Assembly: GCF_023516615.1 (NCBI RefSeq)
Contig: NZ_JAMGBF010000079.1
Location: 1 to 64,000 of the forward strand
DNA: 64,000 nucleotides
Direction of reading: 5' to 3'
Source: Streptomyces panaciradicis
Lineage (GTDB): Bacteria; Actinomycetota; Actinomycetes; Streptomycetales; Streptomycetaceae
The position numbers and the translations under genes were made by a program. Under the pieces are notes generated by a model that saw nothing but the letters and a program-made list of their open reading frames with translations, did no database searches and was not told the origin of the DNA. Below are positions 16,503-25,189 of this stretch, one piece after another; positions within the stretch are counted from its first letter, which is position 1; each line of letters begins with the position of its first letter.

Positions 16503-17459
16503 GGCCCGCACCTCGCGTGATCGCCCGTCTCCGCCCGACAAGCCACCTTGACGCGAAGCCCCCATCACGCGCAAACAACGGCCCCACGTGTTGCACGCCG
16601 TGCAATTCACGGGCACGACTGTCGGCCACCTCGCCACGGGCGGTCCTGGCATGTCCGCGAGGAACGTGCCGGGCGCGGCGAGTCCTGCCCGGTCCCGTGA
16701 TCACGACCGCCGACCACCACCCGCCACGAGCGATGGCCCGTCTCGCCCGGACGTGCGCCGCCGGGCACAGGGCGTGGTGGCTCGTCCCGCCCGGGTGTGC
16801 GCTGCCGGGCACGGGTGGTGGTGGCCGTCCCGCCCGGCAGTGCGGCGCCGGGCACAGGCCGTGGTGGCTCGTCCCGCCCGGGAGTGGGCGTCGGGCACAG
16901 GGCGTGGTGGCTCGTCCCGCCCGGGTGTGCGCTGCCGGGCACGGGTGGTGGTGGCCGTCTCGTCCGGGAGTGGGGCGCCGGGCACAGGTGGTGGTGGCCC
17001 GTCGCGCCCGGGCGTGCGCTGCCGGGCACGGGTGGTGGTGGCCGTCCCGCCCGGCAGTGCGGCGCCGGGCACAGGCCGTGGTGGCTCGTCCCGCCCGGGA
17101 GTGGGCGTCGGGCACAGGGCGTGGTGGCTCGTCCCGCCCGGGTGTGCGCTGCCGGGCACGGGTGGTGGTGGCCGTCTCGTCCGGGAGTGGGGTGCCGGGC
17201 AGAGGCCGTGGTGGCCCATCCCGCCCGGGCGTGCGCCGCCGGCCGCAGGCTCGTCGCCGACGAGGCGCCGGGGACTCCCTGGAAGCCGACATCCGGGGCG
17301 CGTCCCACGCCTCGCCGTCCGGGCTGGGCCCCACGCGTCGGCGTCCGGGCCGGGGCCCGCGAGTCACCGCTCGGCCCCGGCCCCACCACTCACCGTCCGG
17401 GTCGCGTCCCACGAGGCACCGCCCGGCCCACGCCCTACGCTCACCGCTCTGCCCGGGTC
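16503..17459. other. Gene-free interval of about 1 kb
   Basis: No gene is supported here. Several frames on both strands stay open for hundreds of codons, but only because the DNA is very GC-rich and built of 43/44-bp repeats whose length is not a multiple of three, so the same text appears in all frames. The first 235 bp upstream of the lactonase gene probably hold its promoter. The middle is the tandem array described separately. The last 200 bp (17259-17459) contain decayed copies of the same CGTCCGGGC-type motifs. Confidence 0.75.
16739..17258. repeat. 43/44-bp tandem repeat array with 217-bp higher-order duplication
   Basis: Twelve consecutive units begin at 16739, 16783, 16826, 16870, 16913, 16956, 17000, 17043, 17087, 17130, 17173 and 17217. 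A typical unit starts CGTCCCGCCCGGG, carries GCCGGGCAC in the middle and ends in GGTGGTGGC. Units 2-6 (16783-16999) and 7-11 (17000-17216) repeat as blocks of identical length (43+44+43+43+44 = 217 bp) with the same order of variants, so a five-unit block was duplicated. The first and last units are more diverged. The array is not coding. Confidence 0.93.
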
Positions 17460-18516
17460 CTACCAGTCGCCGTCCTCCACCGGCTTGCCCGGGGCGTCCT
17501 TCAGGGGGGGTGATCTGGTGGGGGGACGGGGGCTGCCAGGGGGTGTGGTCGTCGCCGAGCCAGTCGCCGACCGGCTTCACCGCCTCCAGCGTGTCGGTGG
17601 GGGAGAGGTCCTGGGCGTCCTGGTCGTAGTAGTCGTACCAGGGCAGGCCCGCGCGGGTGTAGGCGGCGCGGTCCACCGGTGACGGCGGGGGCGCCTCGCC
17701 GGTGATGCGGCGCCATTCCGGAGGCGTCACCAGGTGCACGAAGACCCGCCCGGCGGGCCGCTCGGACCAGTCGTCGAGCCGCCGGTCGTCCTGGTAGACC
17801 TCCTGCCGCATGGAGCCGCCGACGCCGAGCCCCATGGCCGCCGCGGCCCGCGGCGCCCGCGCCGCGGCGGGAGCGGGGACGGCGCCCGGAGCCGGCGGCG
17901 CCGCCATGGGCATCGCCATTCCGTAGCCGCCGCCCGGCGCGGGGCCCCGCTCCCGGGCGAGCTCCGCGCGGCGCCGCTCCGCCTCCCGCCACTCGGCCAG
18001 CTTCCCCTCGCGCAGCGGGAAGGACTGCAGCTGTACGCCGCCCCACACCTCCTCGCCGGTGACCTGCCCCTCGACGGTCGCGCCCAGGCCCAGCGGCACC
18101 GCCACGAACTGACGGACGGTTCCCTTGCCCGAGTTGATGCCGTCCAGCCAGGGCTGACGCGGCAGGACGACGTAGTTCTGCGGCTTGCGGGAGAGCCGGT
18201 CGCTCCACGGCCTGCCCGAGACCGCGCACACCTTGCCCACCCCCACCTGGAGGGCGGCCGGCTCGGTCGTGCCCGAGAAACTCAGCCACATCGCCTCGCG
18301 CAGGTACACCGGCAGCATCACCCCGCCGCGCGCACGCCACGCCTCGGGCGCCGTGTCCGGATAGTCCGCCACCCGCCGGACCGGGAACTCGCCCAGCCCG
18401 GGCGGCAGCGGATGCGTCCCCGTCTCGGGCAGCCGCAGGGTGCGCACGAAGCGCACCGCCACCCCGCCCGGCAACCGCAGGGTGTTCCCGTCGATCCGCA
18501 CGCCGCTCTCGGCCAT
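17460..18516 (-). pseudogene. Conserved actinobacterial hypothetical, frameshifted near the C-terminus
   Basis: The reading frame from ATG at 18516 (MAESGVRIDGNTLRLPGG) is a soluble protein with conserved blocks VMLPVYLREAMWLSFSG, PQNYVVLPRQPWLDGINSGK, a Pro/Ala-rich low-complexity linker near residue 210-240, and GRVFVHLVTPPEWRRITGE. As written, the frame misses its stop and runs on for over 2 kb through the repeat array. Removing one base from the G7 run at 17504-17510 gives the ending ITPLKDAPGKPVEDGDW and a stop at 17460, which is the C-terminus I recognise for this family. It is therefore either a sequencing error or a recent frameshift. The function is unknown; no membrane segment is seen. 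Confidence 0.7.
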
Positions 18517-18572
18517 CGGCCCGCCCCCTTCGTTCTCCGTTGCCGGAGACGTACGCGCCCCCGGTGACCACA

Positions 18573-19916
18573 TCACCTGGAACGACGCCGGGCACCCCCG
18601 CGGTTCCGGCGCAGCACCTCCGGCACGCGCAGCCGGCCGGAGTCGCGCAGGCCCGCCCGCAGCCGGGTCAGCCGCGGCATGCGTTCGCGCTGCTCGCCGG
18701 AGGCCCGGTCCAGCTCCTCCAGCAGCCGGCGTGAGCGGTGCTCGGTGTCCATCTCGTCGAGGATGCGGTTGACCTCGGTCAGCACCGCGCCGTGCAGCTG
18801 CCAGCTGCGGGCGTCGCGCTGGACCTCCTCCAGCAGCAGCTGGGCCAGCTTGTCCCGGGTCGTCCCGGCCTGGCGCAGCTCCGCGGCCAGCCGCTCCTCG
18901 GCCGACTCCGCGCTGACGCTGACGCTGGTGGTGACCAGGACCGCGAAACTGACCACCGCGTCCGCGATCTCGGACAGCAACCGCTCCACGGCGGCCCCCG
19001 TCTCGCGCGCGAACAGCGGCTCCGGATCGCGCTGCTTGGCGAGGTCGGTGAAGGTGCGGGCGAGCACCCGCAGCACCACCGTGCAGATCTCCAGCGTGTC
19101 CAGCCCGGTGCGCAGCACCACCCGGTGCAGCAGTCCCTCCCGCACGCGCGGATTGAGCCGCAGACTGTCCTCGGCCTGCCGCAGCGCCGCGTCCACCTCG
19201 ACGATGTCGTGGTCCAGGCGGCGCGCCTCGTGCAGCCGCTCGGTCGCGTGCTCGACCGGGGTGCGCCCGGCGGCCTCCTCGCCCATGCGCAGCATCAGCT
19301 GCCGCACCCGCCGGGCCAGTCCCTCGATCGACTCGCCCGCCTCGTCCACCCACACGGGCGGCGCGAGGAGCAGATTGCAGGCCATGCCGACGACGGCGCC
19401 GATCAGCGTCTCCACGATCCGGGCCCACGCCGTGTCGCCGACGGCGGTGACCCCGAGGACCAGCATGGCGCTGATCGCCACTTCGGGGACGTACTCCTCG
19501 ACCCGCACCAGCCGCCCCACGGCCAGCGAGGCCACGATCAGCAGCGCGAGGCTCCACCAGGTCAGACCGACCAGCTGGCTGAAGGCGATGGCGACCAGGA
19601 CGCCGGCCACCACCGAGTTGACCCGGCGGATGCCGTTGGTGAGCGTGGCGTACAGGGTGACCTGGACGACCAGCAGCGCGGTGAGCGGCGCGGTCAGCGG
19701 CGCCGCCTCGGGACTCAGCCGCAGCGCGACGACATAGGCCCCTGTCGCCGCGACGGCCGACCGGAGCGTCTGCACCACCACCGGGTCGCGGCGGCGCTTC
19801 ACGTACCGGACGAGGGACGCCCTCCACTCACGTACATCTGGCACTACGGGCTGTTCCTCCACTGGCTCGCGCACGTACGACGTTCGATCGCGGACCGTAA
19901 CTGTCCGCAAGGACAC
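18573..19916 (-). CDS. FUSC-family (aromatic acid exporter-like) membrane protein 1
   Basis: This 447-aa membrane protein resembles AaeB/YccS-type efflux proteins. A cytoplasmic N-terminus of about 45 residues is followed by roughly six hydrophobic segments (for example PLTALLVVQVTLYATLTNGI and VLVAIAFSQLVGLTWWSLALL) up to about residue 185. The long C-terminal half is helical and charged (ESIEGLARRVRQLMLRMGEEAAG and onward) with coiled-coil character. The related protein at 39651-40919 has the same plan. It probably exports organic acids or other amphipaths. The hypothetical gene at 17460 follows 56 bp downstream and may be co-transcribed. Confidence 0.75.
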   Translation of the reverse strand: MSLRTVTVRDRTSYVREPVEEQPVVPDVREWRASLVRYVKRRRDPVVVQTLRSAVAATGAYVVALRLSPEAAPLTAPLTALLVVQVTLYATLTNGIRRVNSVVAGVLVAIAFSQLVGLTWWSLALLIVASLAVGRLVRVEEYVPEVAISAMLVLGVTAVGDTAWARIVETLIGAVVGMACNLLLAPPVWVDEAGESIEGLARRVRQLMLRMGEEAAGRTPVEHATERLHEARRLDHDIVEVDAALRQAEDSLRLNPRVREGLLHRVVLRTGLDTLEICTVVLRVLARTFTDLAKQRDPEPLFARETGAAVERLLSEIADAVVSFAVLVTTSVSVSAESAEERLAAELRQAGTTRDKLAQLLLEEVQRDARSWQLHGAVLTEVNRILDEMDTEHRSRRLLEELDRASGEQRERMPRLTRLRAGLRDSGRLRVPEVLRRNRGGARRRSR

Positions 19917-19963
19917 CTAGATTGTTGGCCATGGCCGAGGGACGGCAAGAGGGGAGAACGGTG

Positions 19964-20548
19964 ATGGCGGACACCCGGGACTTCGAGGTTCTCACACGTG
20001 CGCACCGCTATCTCGGCGACGTCGTCGCCGCGGTGCCCGAGTCGGCGTGGGGAGCGCCGACGCCGTGCACCGAGTGGACCGTGCGTCAGGTCCTCAACCA
20101 CGCCCGGATCGACCAGCAGGGCTACGGCCTCGCGCTCTCCGGCGGCCGTCCGGACTCCGACCCGTTCCATCCGGCCGACGCCCTCGACGGCGACCCGGCG
20201 GCCGAGCTCGGCAAGGTGCTGGACCAGGTTGCCGAGGCCTATGCCGCGGTGCCCGCGGACGCCGAGCAGGTGCCGACGCCCCTCGGCCCGCTGTCCCCGC
20301 CGCTCGCCGCGGCGGCCGCCGCCATGGACGCGGCCGTGCACGCCTGGGACATCGCCGTCGCCACCGGCCAGGACCGCCCACTGGCCGTGGAGCTGGCCGA
20401 GGGGATCTGGCCGGCGGCGGAGCGGCTCGTCGACCATCTCCGGAACTCCTACCAGGTCTTCGCACCCGCCAGGCCGCTGCCGTACGAGCACGACCGGGCC
20501 GACGCCCTGCTGGCCTTCCTGGGCCGCGATCCGCACTGGACCCCGTGA
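19964..20548 (+). CDS. TIGR03086 family DinB-like metal-binding protein
   Basis: This 194-aa actinobacterial protein belongs to the maleylpyruvate isomerase/DinB-like four-helix family. The N-terminal block TPCTEWTVRQVLNHA gives one conserved His (in LNHA) and AAVHAWDIAVATGQDRPL a second (HAWD), the usual metal ligands. ATG at 19964 is chosen because GGGGAGA precedes it; an upstream in-frame ATG at 19931 lacks a site. Members may use mycothiol as cofactor, but the reaction of this clade is not known. The stop lies inside a 19-bp tandem duplication. Confidence 0.8.
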   Translation: MADTRDFEVLTRAHRYLGDVVAAVPESAWGAPTPCTEWTVRQVLNHARIDQQGYGLALSGGRPDSDPFHPADALDGDPAAELGKVLDQVAEAYAAVPADAEQVPTPLGPLSPPLAAAAAAMDAAVHAWDIAVATGQDRPLAVELAEGIWPAAERLVDHLRNSYQVFAPARPLPYEHDRADALLAFLGRDPHWTP

Positions 20549-20565
20549 TCCGCACTGGACCCCGT
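20528..20565. repeat. 19-bp perfect tandem duplication spanning a stop codon
   Basis: GATCCGCACTGGACCCCGT occurs at 20528-20546 and again, exactly, at 20547-20565. The junction creates the TGA stop of the TIGR03086 gene (20546-20548). The second copy is downstream and untranslated, so the duplication probably changed the original C-terminus. It is a recent slippage or assembly event. Confidence 0.9.
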
Positions 20566-20664
20566 GACCCGCGCGGGACACGGCCCGCCGGCAAATGAGT
20601 TGCGCACGCCCCCGCCGATGAGTGATCTCTTGGGCAGGACGTCAGCACCTACGAAGGGAAGCCG

Positions 20665-21567
20665 GTGGATTCGAGCGATCTCGCGACGGACCGGACACTG
20701 CGGGCGCTGCGGCACGTGGCCGCCCGCTCCTCCGGGCCGGCCGTCGGCCCCGAGCCGCGGATCACACTGAACTTCCATCCCGACCGCCTGACCGGCGGGC
20801 TGCCCATCCTGCGGGCCATGGCCCAGGACGGCGCCTACCACTCGCAGTTCGTCACCGGCACCAGCAACGGCGGCCTCACCGCGCACCCCGGCGGCGACCG
20901 CCGGCGCTGGGAGAGCCGGATCTTCGGCGGCGCCTACGACGACGCCGATCCGCACGAGCGGCCCGTGTACGGCGGGCTGAACTTCCGGCGCCAAGTGGTC
21001 GGCGCCGCCCCGCGGTTCGGCTCCTCGCACTTCCGGCTCACCGCCGACACCCTGGAGCGGACCACCTTCTGCTATCCCGACAGCGCCGCCGAGCCGGCCG
21101 ATTTCGGGGTCGCCGCCGGGATGTCGCTGATCGCGCTCGCCGAGGCCGACGAGCAGGACGCCCTCAACGACTACATCGAGGCGCAGGTCCACGGCGGCGT
21201 CCGGCTCGCCCGGCACGTCGAGGCGCTCGTCCTGGACGCGTGCTACCGCGGCACCGCCGTCGAGGCCGAGGCCCGCCGGCTGCCCTGCCCCGTCGAGTGG
21301 CACCCCGGCTACCGGCTCACGGTGGAAGAGCTGCGCGAGCACGCCGACTACCGGGGGCCCGAGTACGCCGCCCTCGGCGCCCGGATCGCCGAGGACGGCC
21401 GGATCGACCCGCGGATCATCGGCGACGCCGCGCGCACCGGCCGCCACGAACTGCAGGACCTGAAGATGGTCTGGCACACCCTCGCCCGCTTCGGCGCTCC
21501 GCAGGGCGCGGGCACCGCCTACGCCTCCGGCGGCCACAGCCCGGGGTTGAGCACGCCGAGCGCGTAG
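20665..21567 (+). CDS. DUF3626 family protein
   Basis: This 300-aa protein of unknown function has the conserved family blocks ITLNFHPDRLTGGLPIL, QFVTGTSNGGLTAHPGGDR, WESRIFGGAY, GSSHFRLT and ERTTFCYPDS. The GTG start at 20665 follows GAAGGGA. The text has no signal peptide or membrane segment. It overlaps the convergent PAS-LuxR gene by 49 bp at the C-terminus. No operon partner is evident. The conserved Arg/Ser/His/Tyr positions suggest an enzyme, but no reaction is assigned. Confidence 0.72.
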   Translation: MDSSDLATDRTLRALRHVAARSSGPAVGPEPRITLNFHPDRLTGGLPILRAMAQDGAYHSQFVTGTSNGGLTAHPGGDRRRWESRIFGGAYDDADPHERPVYGGLNFRRQVVGAAPRFGSSHFRLTADTLERTTFCYPDSAAEPADFGVAAGMSLIALAEADEQDALNDYIEAQVHGGVRLARHVEALVLDACYRGTAVEAEARRLPCPVEWHPGYRLTVEELREHADYRGPEYAALGARIAEDGRIDPRIIGDAARTGRHELQDLKMVWHTLARFGAPQGAGTAYASGGHSPGLSTPSA

Positions 21568-22142
21568 GCGCGCGCCACCAGTTCGGTGCGGTTCGACGCG
21601 CCCCAGCGTGCCGACAGCCGCCGCAGGTGGTAGGTGACCCCGTCCGTGGTCAGCCCGGTCTCCCTGGCGGCCCGGGCGGTGGTCGCGCCCCCGGCCAGCA
21701 GCGCCAGGATGCGGGCCTCGACGGGCGCGACGCGGGCCGGTTCCGGCGCCGCCGGCTCGCGGGTGCCCAGGACGCGCAGCATCACCAGCAGCGCGGGCGT
21801 CTCCTCCACGGTGTCGCTGACCGGGTCGGCCGTCAGCTCGCCGAACCGCTCGGCCCCGCCCGGCGCCTCCCAGAGCACCGACACCTGGTACCGCGACCGG
21901 TGCCTGAGCCGCAGCGCCTCGGCGATCCGCTCCACCTGCGTGGCCTCCTGCGGCCGGAACAGCTCCAGCACGGCACGGCCGCGCAGCCGCCCCGGCGTCG
22001 TCCCGCACTCCGCCGCCATCGCGGGGTTGGCGAGCAGGACGTCGCCGTAGACGTCGCACACGGCGACGGGCACGGAGACCCGGTCGAAGAGCGTCAGGGC
22101 GCGATTGCGCCACACCACGGCCTCACCACGGCCCTCTTGCAC
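21519..22142 (-). CDS. PAS domain - LuxR-type helix-turn-helix regulator
   Basis: This 207-aa regulator has an N-terminal PAS domain (RALTLFDRVSVPVAVCDVYGDVLLANPAMAAECG, residues about 13-110) and a C-terminal GerE/LuxR helix-turn-helix (VEARILALLAGGATTARAARETGLTTDGVTYHLRRL). The expected recognition helix is TTDGVTYHLRRLSARW. The start is uncertain: TTG at 22142 as given, or GTG at 22118, which begins directly at VVWRNRALTLF. It probably senses a small ligand or redox state. No target is apparent; the nearest gene upstream on the same strand is the GH13 glucosidase. Confidence 0.75.
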   Translation of the reverse strand: MQEGRGEAVVWRNRALTLFDRVSVPVAVCDVYGDVLLANPAMAAECGTTPGRLRGRAVLELFRPQEATQVERIAEALRLRHRSRYQVSVLWEAPGGAERFGELTADPVSDTVEETPALLVMLRVLGTREPAAPEPARVAPVEARILALLAGGATTARAARETGLTTDGVTYHLRRLSARWGASNRTELVARAYALGVLNPGLWPPEA

Positions 22143-22251
22143 CCGTCGCTCCCGTCACCCGGCGCCCACACGAGCCACCCCATCATGCGGCGGCGAACGA
22201 GCCGGCCCGCGCCCTCAGGGGACGCCGGACGAACCTGCCCGCGGTGCCGCG

Positions 22252-23889
22252 CTACACCGCCAGCCAGGCCGCGTGGTCGGGCGCGAGCACACCGTCCTCG
22301 ACGGGGCCGCTCGCCAGCAGCAACGAGGTGTGCGCGGGCAGCCGGTACCCCTCGGCGGAGAGGTTGACCGCGCACACGAACCCGGGCTCGCGGCCGAACA
22401 CCAGCACGCCGGCCGGGGCGTCGAGCCACGTCAGGTCACCGTCGCCGAGCGCGGGATGCTCGCGGCGCAGCCGCAGCGCGGCGCGGTACAGCTCCAGCAT
22501 CGAGTGCTCGTCGCCCCGCTGCTCCGCCATTCCGCGGCCGGCCCAGGCCGCGGGCTGCGGCAGCCACGGTTCGCCCCGCGCGCCGTCCGGGCTGAAGCCG
22601 TAGGGCGGGCTCGACCCGGACCACGGGATCGGCACCCGGCAGCCGTCCCGCCCGCGGTCGGCGTGCCCGGAGCGCTCCCAGACCGGGTCCTGGAGCACGG
22701 ACTCCGGCAGGTCCTCGACCTCCGGCAGACCCAGCTCCTCGCCCTGGTAGACGTAGGCGCCGCCGGGCAGGGCGAGCATCAGCAGGGCGGCCGCGCGGGC
22801 ACGGAGCGTGCCGAGCTCCAGGTCGAGGGGGCCCTCGGCCCGGTAGGGCTCGTTCACCGTCCACCGCCGGGCGGTCTTGCGGCCGTAGCGGCTGGGATGG
22901 CGTACGACGTCGTGGTTGGAGAGCACCCAGGTGGCCGGCGCGCCCACCGCGCCGAGCATGGAGAGGGAGTCGTCGATGACGGCCCGCAGGTCCTTGGCGT
23001 CCCAACTGGACATCAGGAAGTCGAAGTTGAACGCAGTGTGCAGGCCGTCGGCGCGGACGTAGGCGGCGAGCCGCTCGGGGGTGTCCGCCCAGGCCTCGGC
23101 GACGAACGAGCGGTCGCCCGGGAACTCGTCGGCCACCCGGCGCCAGGACCGGTAGATGTCGTGCACCTCGTCACGGTCCCAGTGCGGGTGGTCCAGATGC
23201 CGCCGCGGTCCCTTCTCCTCCAGGGGCGGCGGAAGGTCGGGCAGCTCCGGGTGCTTGATCAGCCCGTGCGCGACGTCGATCCGGAAGCCGTCGACGCCCC
23301 GGGCGAACCAGAACCTGAGGATCGACTCGAACTCCGCGCGCACCTCCGGGTGCTGCCAGTTCAGGTCGGGCTGCTCGGGGGCGAACAGGTGCAGGTACCA
23401 CTCCCCGTCGGGCAGCCGGGTCCAGGCCGGGCCGCCGAAGCAGGAGACCCAGTCGTTGGGCGGCTCGGCGCCGTCGGGCCCGCGGCCCTGCCGGAAGACG
23501 TACCGCTCCCGCTCCGGGCTGCCCGGCCCCGCCGCCAGCGCCGCCCGGAACCAGGCGTGCCGGTCGGAGGTGTGGTTGGGCACGATGTCGGGGATGACGC
23601 GGATGCCGTGCGCGTGCGCCTCCTCGATCAGCCGCTCGGCCTCCTCCAGCGTGCCGAACAGCGGGTCGATCTCGCGGTAGTCGGCGACGTCGTAGCCGTG
23701 GTCGGCCATCGGCGACCGGTACCAGGGGTTGATCCAGACGGCGTCGACGCCGAGCCACTTCAGATACGGCAGCCGGGAGCGGATGCCGGCGATGTCGCCG
23801 ACGCCGTCGCCGTTCCCGTCGGCGAAGCTGCGGATGTAGACCTGATAGATGACGGCATCGCGCCACCAAGGTACGGCGGAGGTGGACAT
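22252..23889 (-). CDS. GH13 alpha-glucosidase
   Basis: This 545-aa cytoplasmic alpha-glucosidase or oligo-1,6-glucosidase has the four GH13 regions: DIVPNHTSD (region I), GFRIDVAHG with nucleophile Asp205 (region II), FVAEAW with the acid/base Glu (region III) and VLSNHDVVRH (region IV). The start MSTSAVPWWRDAVIYQVYIRSF is the usual N-terminus and follows GAGGAG. There is no signal peptide. It is divergent from a LacI repressor gene, and a perfect GCTTGCAAGC palindrome lies between them. It should hydrolyse maltose or isomaltose-type oligosaccharides brought in by a transporter encoded elsewhere. Confidence 0.88.
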   Translation of the reverse strand: MSTSAVPWWRDAVIYQVYIRSFADGNGDGVGDIAGIRSRLPYLKWLGVDAVWINPWYRSPMADHGYDVADYREIDPLFGTLEEAERLIEEAHAHGIRVIPDIVPNHTSDRHAWFRAALAAGPGSPERERYVFRQGRGPDGAEPPNDWVSCFGGPAWTRLPDGEWYLHLFAPEQPDLNWQHPEVRAEFESILRFWFARGVDGFRIDVAHGLIKHPELPDLPPPLEEKGPRRHLDHPHWDRDEVHDIYRSWRRVADEFPGDRSFVAEAWADTPERLAAYVRADGLHTAFNFDFLMSSWDAKDLRAVIDDSLSMLGAVGAPATWVLSNHDVVRHPSRYGRKTARRWTVNEPYRAEGPLDLELGTLRARAAALLMLALPGGAYVYQGEELGLPEVEDLPESVLQDPVWERSGHADRGRDGCRVPIPWSGSSPPYGFSPDGARGEPWLPQPAAWAGRGMAEQRGDEHSMLELYRAALRLRREHPALGDGDLTWLDAPAGVLVFGREPGFVCAVNLSAEGYRLPAHTSLLLASGPVEDGVLAPDHAAWLAV

Positions 23890-23917
23890 TCGGTGCGTGC
23901 TCCTCGGTCGTGACAAC

Positions 23918-23927
23918 GCTTGCAAGC
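23918..23927. promoter_or_regulatory. LacI-type operator between glucosidase and repressor
   Basis: GCTTGCAAGC is a perfect palindrome with the CTTGCAAG core known from Streptomyces maltose/alpha-glucoside LacI repressors such as MalR. It lies 29 bp upstream of the glucosidase start and about 100 bp from the repressor start. It is the probable site for the divergent LacI protein. Confidence 0.7.
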
Positions 23928-24023
23928 CTGAACGGTCCCGGCTCGGACCGTCAATGCGTTACGGGTGAGTAATGCCCTGGCAGCGCTGTCACGAACCGCG
24001 CACACCTGTGCTAGCGTCCGCCC

Positions 24024-25061
24024 ATGCCGCCCGCCCGACGGCACCCCACGATGGCCGACGTCGCCGAACGCGCCGGGGTCTCCGTCTCCACCGTCTCGCG
24101 CACCCTGCGCGGGCTGTCGAACGTCTCGCCCGACGTACGCGCCCGGGTGGAGAAGGCCGCCCGCGCGCTGAACTTCGCGGTCTCCCGGCACGCCTCCAGC
24201 CTGGTGACCGGCCGGACCGGGGTCGTCGCGGCGCTCGTGCCCACCCTGGACTCGTGGTTCATGGGCTCGGCCCTGTCCGCCCTCGGCCCCCTGCTGCGGG
24301 CCGCGGACCTGGAACTGACCGTCTACGTCACCCCCGACCTCGCCGAACGCGCCGCGTTCTTCGAGCGGTTGCCGGCCCGGCGCAACGCCGACGCCCTGCT
24401 GGTCTTCAGCTTCGACCTCACCGACGAGGAGATCGCCCGCCTCGACGACCTCGGCATGCCCGTCGTCTACGTCAGCCAGCACGCCGACGGCCGGCCGAGC
24501 GTGTACGTCGACGACGGCGCCGCGGCCGAGGCCGGCACCCGGCACCTGCTCCACCTCGGGCACCGCCGCATCGCCTTCATGCAGAGCGCGGGCCCCACCG
24601 GCTTCTCCTTCAGTTCCCACGAACGACTCCTCGGCCACCGGCGCGCGCTCACCGAGGCGGGCGTCCCCCTAGACGACTCCCTGGTGGTGGCCGCGCCGGC
24701 CGCGGACCGGCGCGCCGTCGCCGAGGCCCTGGGGGAGCTGCTCGGCCTGCGCGAGCCGCCCACCGCGGTCTTCGCCGAGCAGGACGAGCTCGCCGTCTCC
24801 CTGATCTGGACCCTACGCAGGTCCAGGATCGAGGTGCCCGAGCGGATGTCCGTCCTCGGCTTCGACGACCAGCCGGTCGCCGAGCTGTTCGACCTGACGA
24901 CGGTGGCGCAGTCGCCCGCCGACATGGGCCGGGAGGCGGGCGAACTGGTCCTGAGCCTGATCGCCGACCCCGACGCCGACCCCGCCCGGCACGTCCTGCT
25001 GCCGACCCGCCTCGTCCCCCGCGGCAGCACCGCCCCGGCACCCGGCGCGGACACCGACTGA
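24024..25061 (+). CDS. LacI-family repressor of the alpha-glucosidase
   Basis: This 345-aa repressor has a helix-turn-helix MADVAERAGVSVSTVSRTLR (residues 10-29), the hinge FAVSRHASSLVTGRTGVVAALV and an effector domain ending with VLGFDDQPVAELFDLTTVAQSPADMG. A TAGCGT sequence 9 bp before the ATG (TGCTAGCGTCCGCCC) suggests a nearly leaderless transcript, common in Streptomyces. With the palindrome at 23918 it should control the divergent glucosidase, with an alpha-glucoside as the likely inducer. Confidence 0.87.
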   Translation: MPPARRHPTMADVAERAGVSVSTVSRTLRGLSNVSPDVRARVEKAARALNFAVSRHASSLVTGRTGVVAALVPTLDSWFMGSALSALGPLLRAADLELTVYVTPDLAERAAFFERLPARRNADALLVFSFDLTDEEIARLDDLGMPVVYVSQHADGRPSVYVDDGAAAEAGTRHLLHLGHRRIAFMQSAGPTGFSFSSHERLLGHRRALTEAGVPLDDSLVVAAPAADRRAVAEALGELLGLREPPTAVFAEQDELAVSLIWTLRRSRIEVPERMSVLGFDDQPVAELFDLTTVAQSPADMGREAGELVLSLIADPDADPARHVLLPTRLVPRGSTAPAPGADTD

Positions 25062-25092
25062 CGCCCCGCGCAAGCCCCTTGGCGAGGACTTG

Positions 25093-25110
25093 ACTACATG
25101 ATCATGTAGT
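25093..25110. promoter_or_regulatory. 18-bp perfect palindrome upstream of the broken P450 fusion
   Basis: ACTACATGATCATGTAGT is perfectly symmetric over 18 bp. It overlaps a TTGACT sequence (25090-25095) that could be a -35 box and lies 80 bp upstream of the P450 start. CYP102-type genes are typically repressed by a TetR-type protein (BM3R1 in Bacillus) at such palindromes. No regulator gene is adjacent here, so the cognate protein must be elsewhere or lost. Confidence 0.65.
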
Positions 25111-25189
25111 GCGGCGGCGCGGTCCGCCCGCCTTCCTCGACGAACCTTGATCGCAGTACTCCCGTACCGCGAAAGGCAGTTGTCGCGCC

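Noticed and set aside
16607..17389. Long open frames across the tandem array, for example a His/Pro/Arg-rich 260-residue reading on the minus strand
   Set aside because: Repeat units are 43 or 44 bp, so the same text appears in every frame. Composition is that of GC-rich shadow translation, with no start signal or homology.
15433..19827. A 1464-codon open frame on the minus strand
   Set aside because: It is made of the real hypothetical gene (from 18516) joined by a homopolymer frameshift to non-coding repeats and the wrong frame of the lactonase gene; upstream it is the wrong frame of the FUSC gene.
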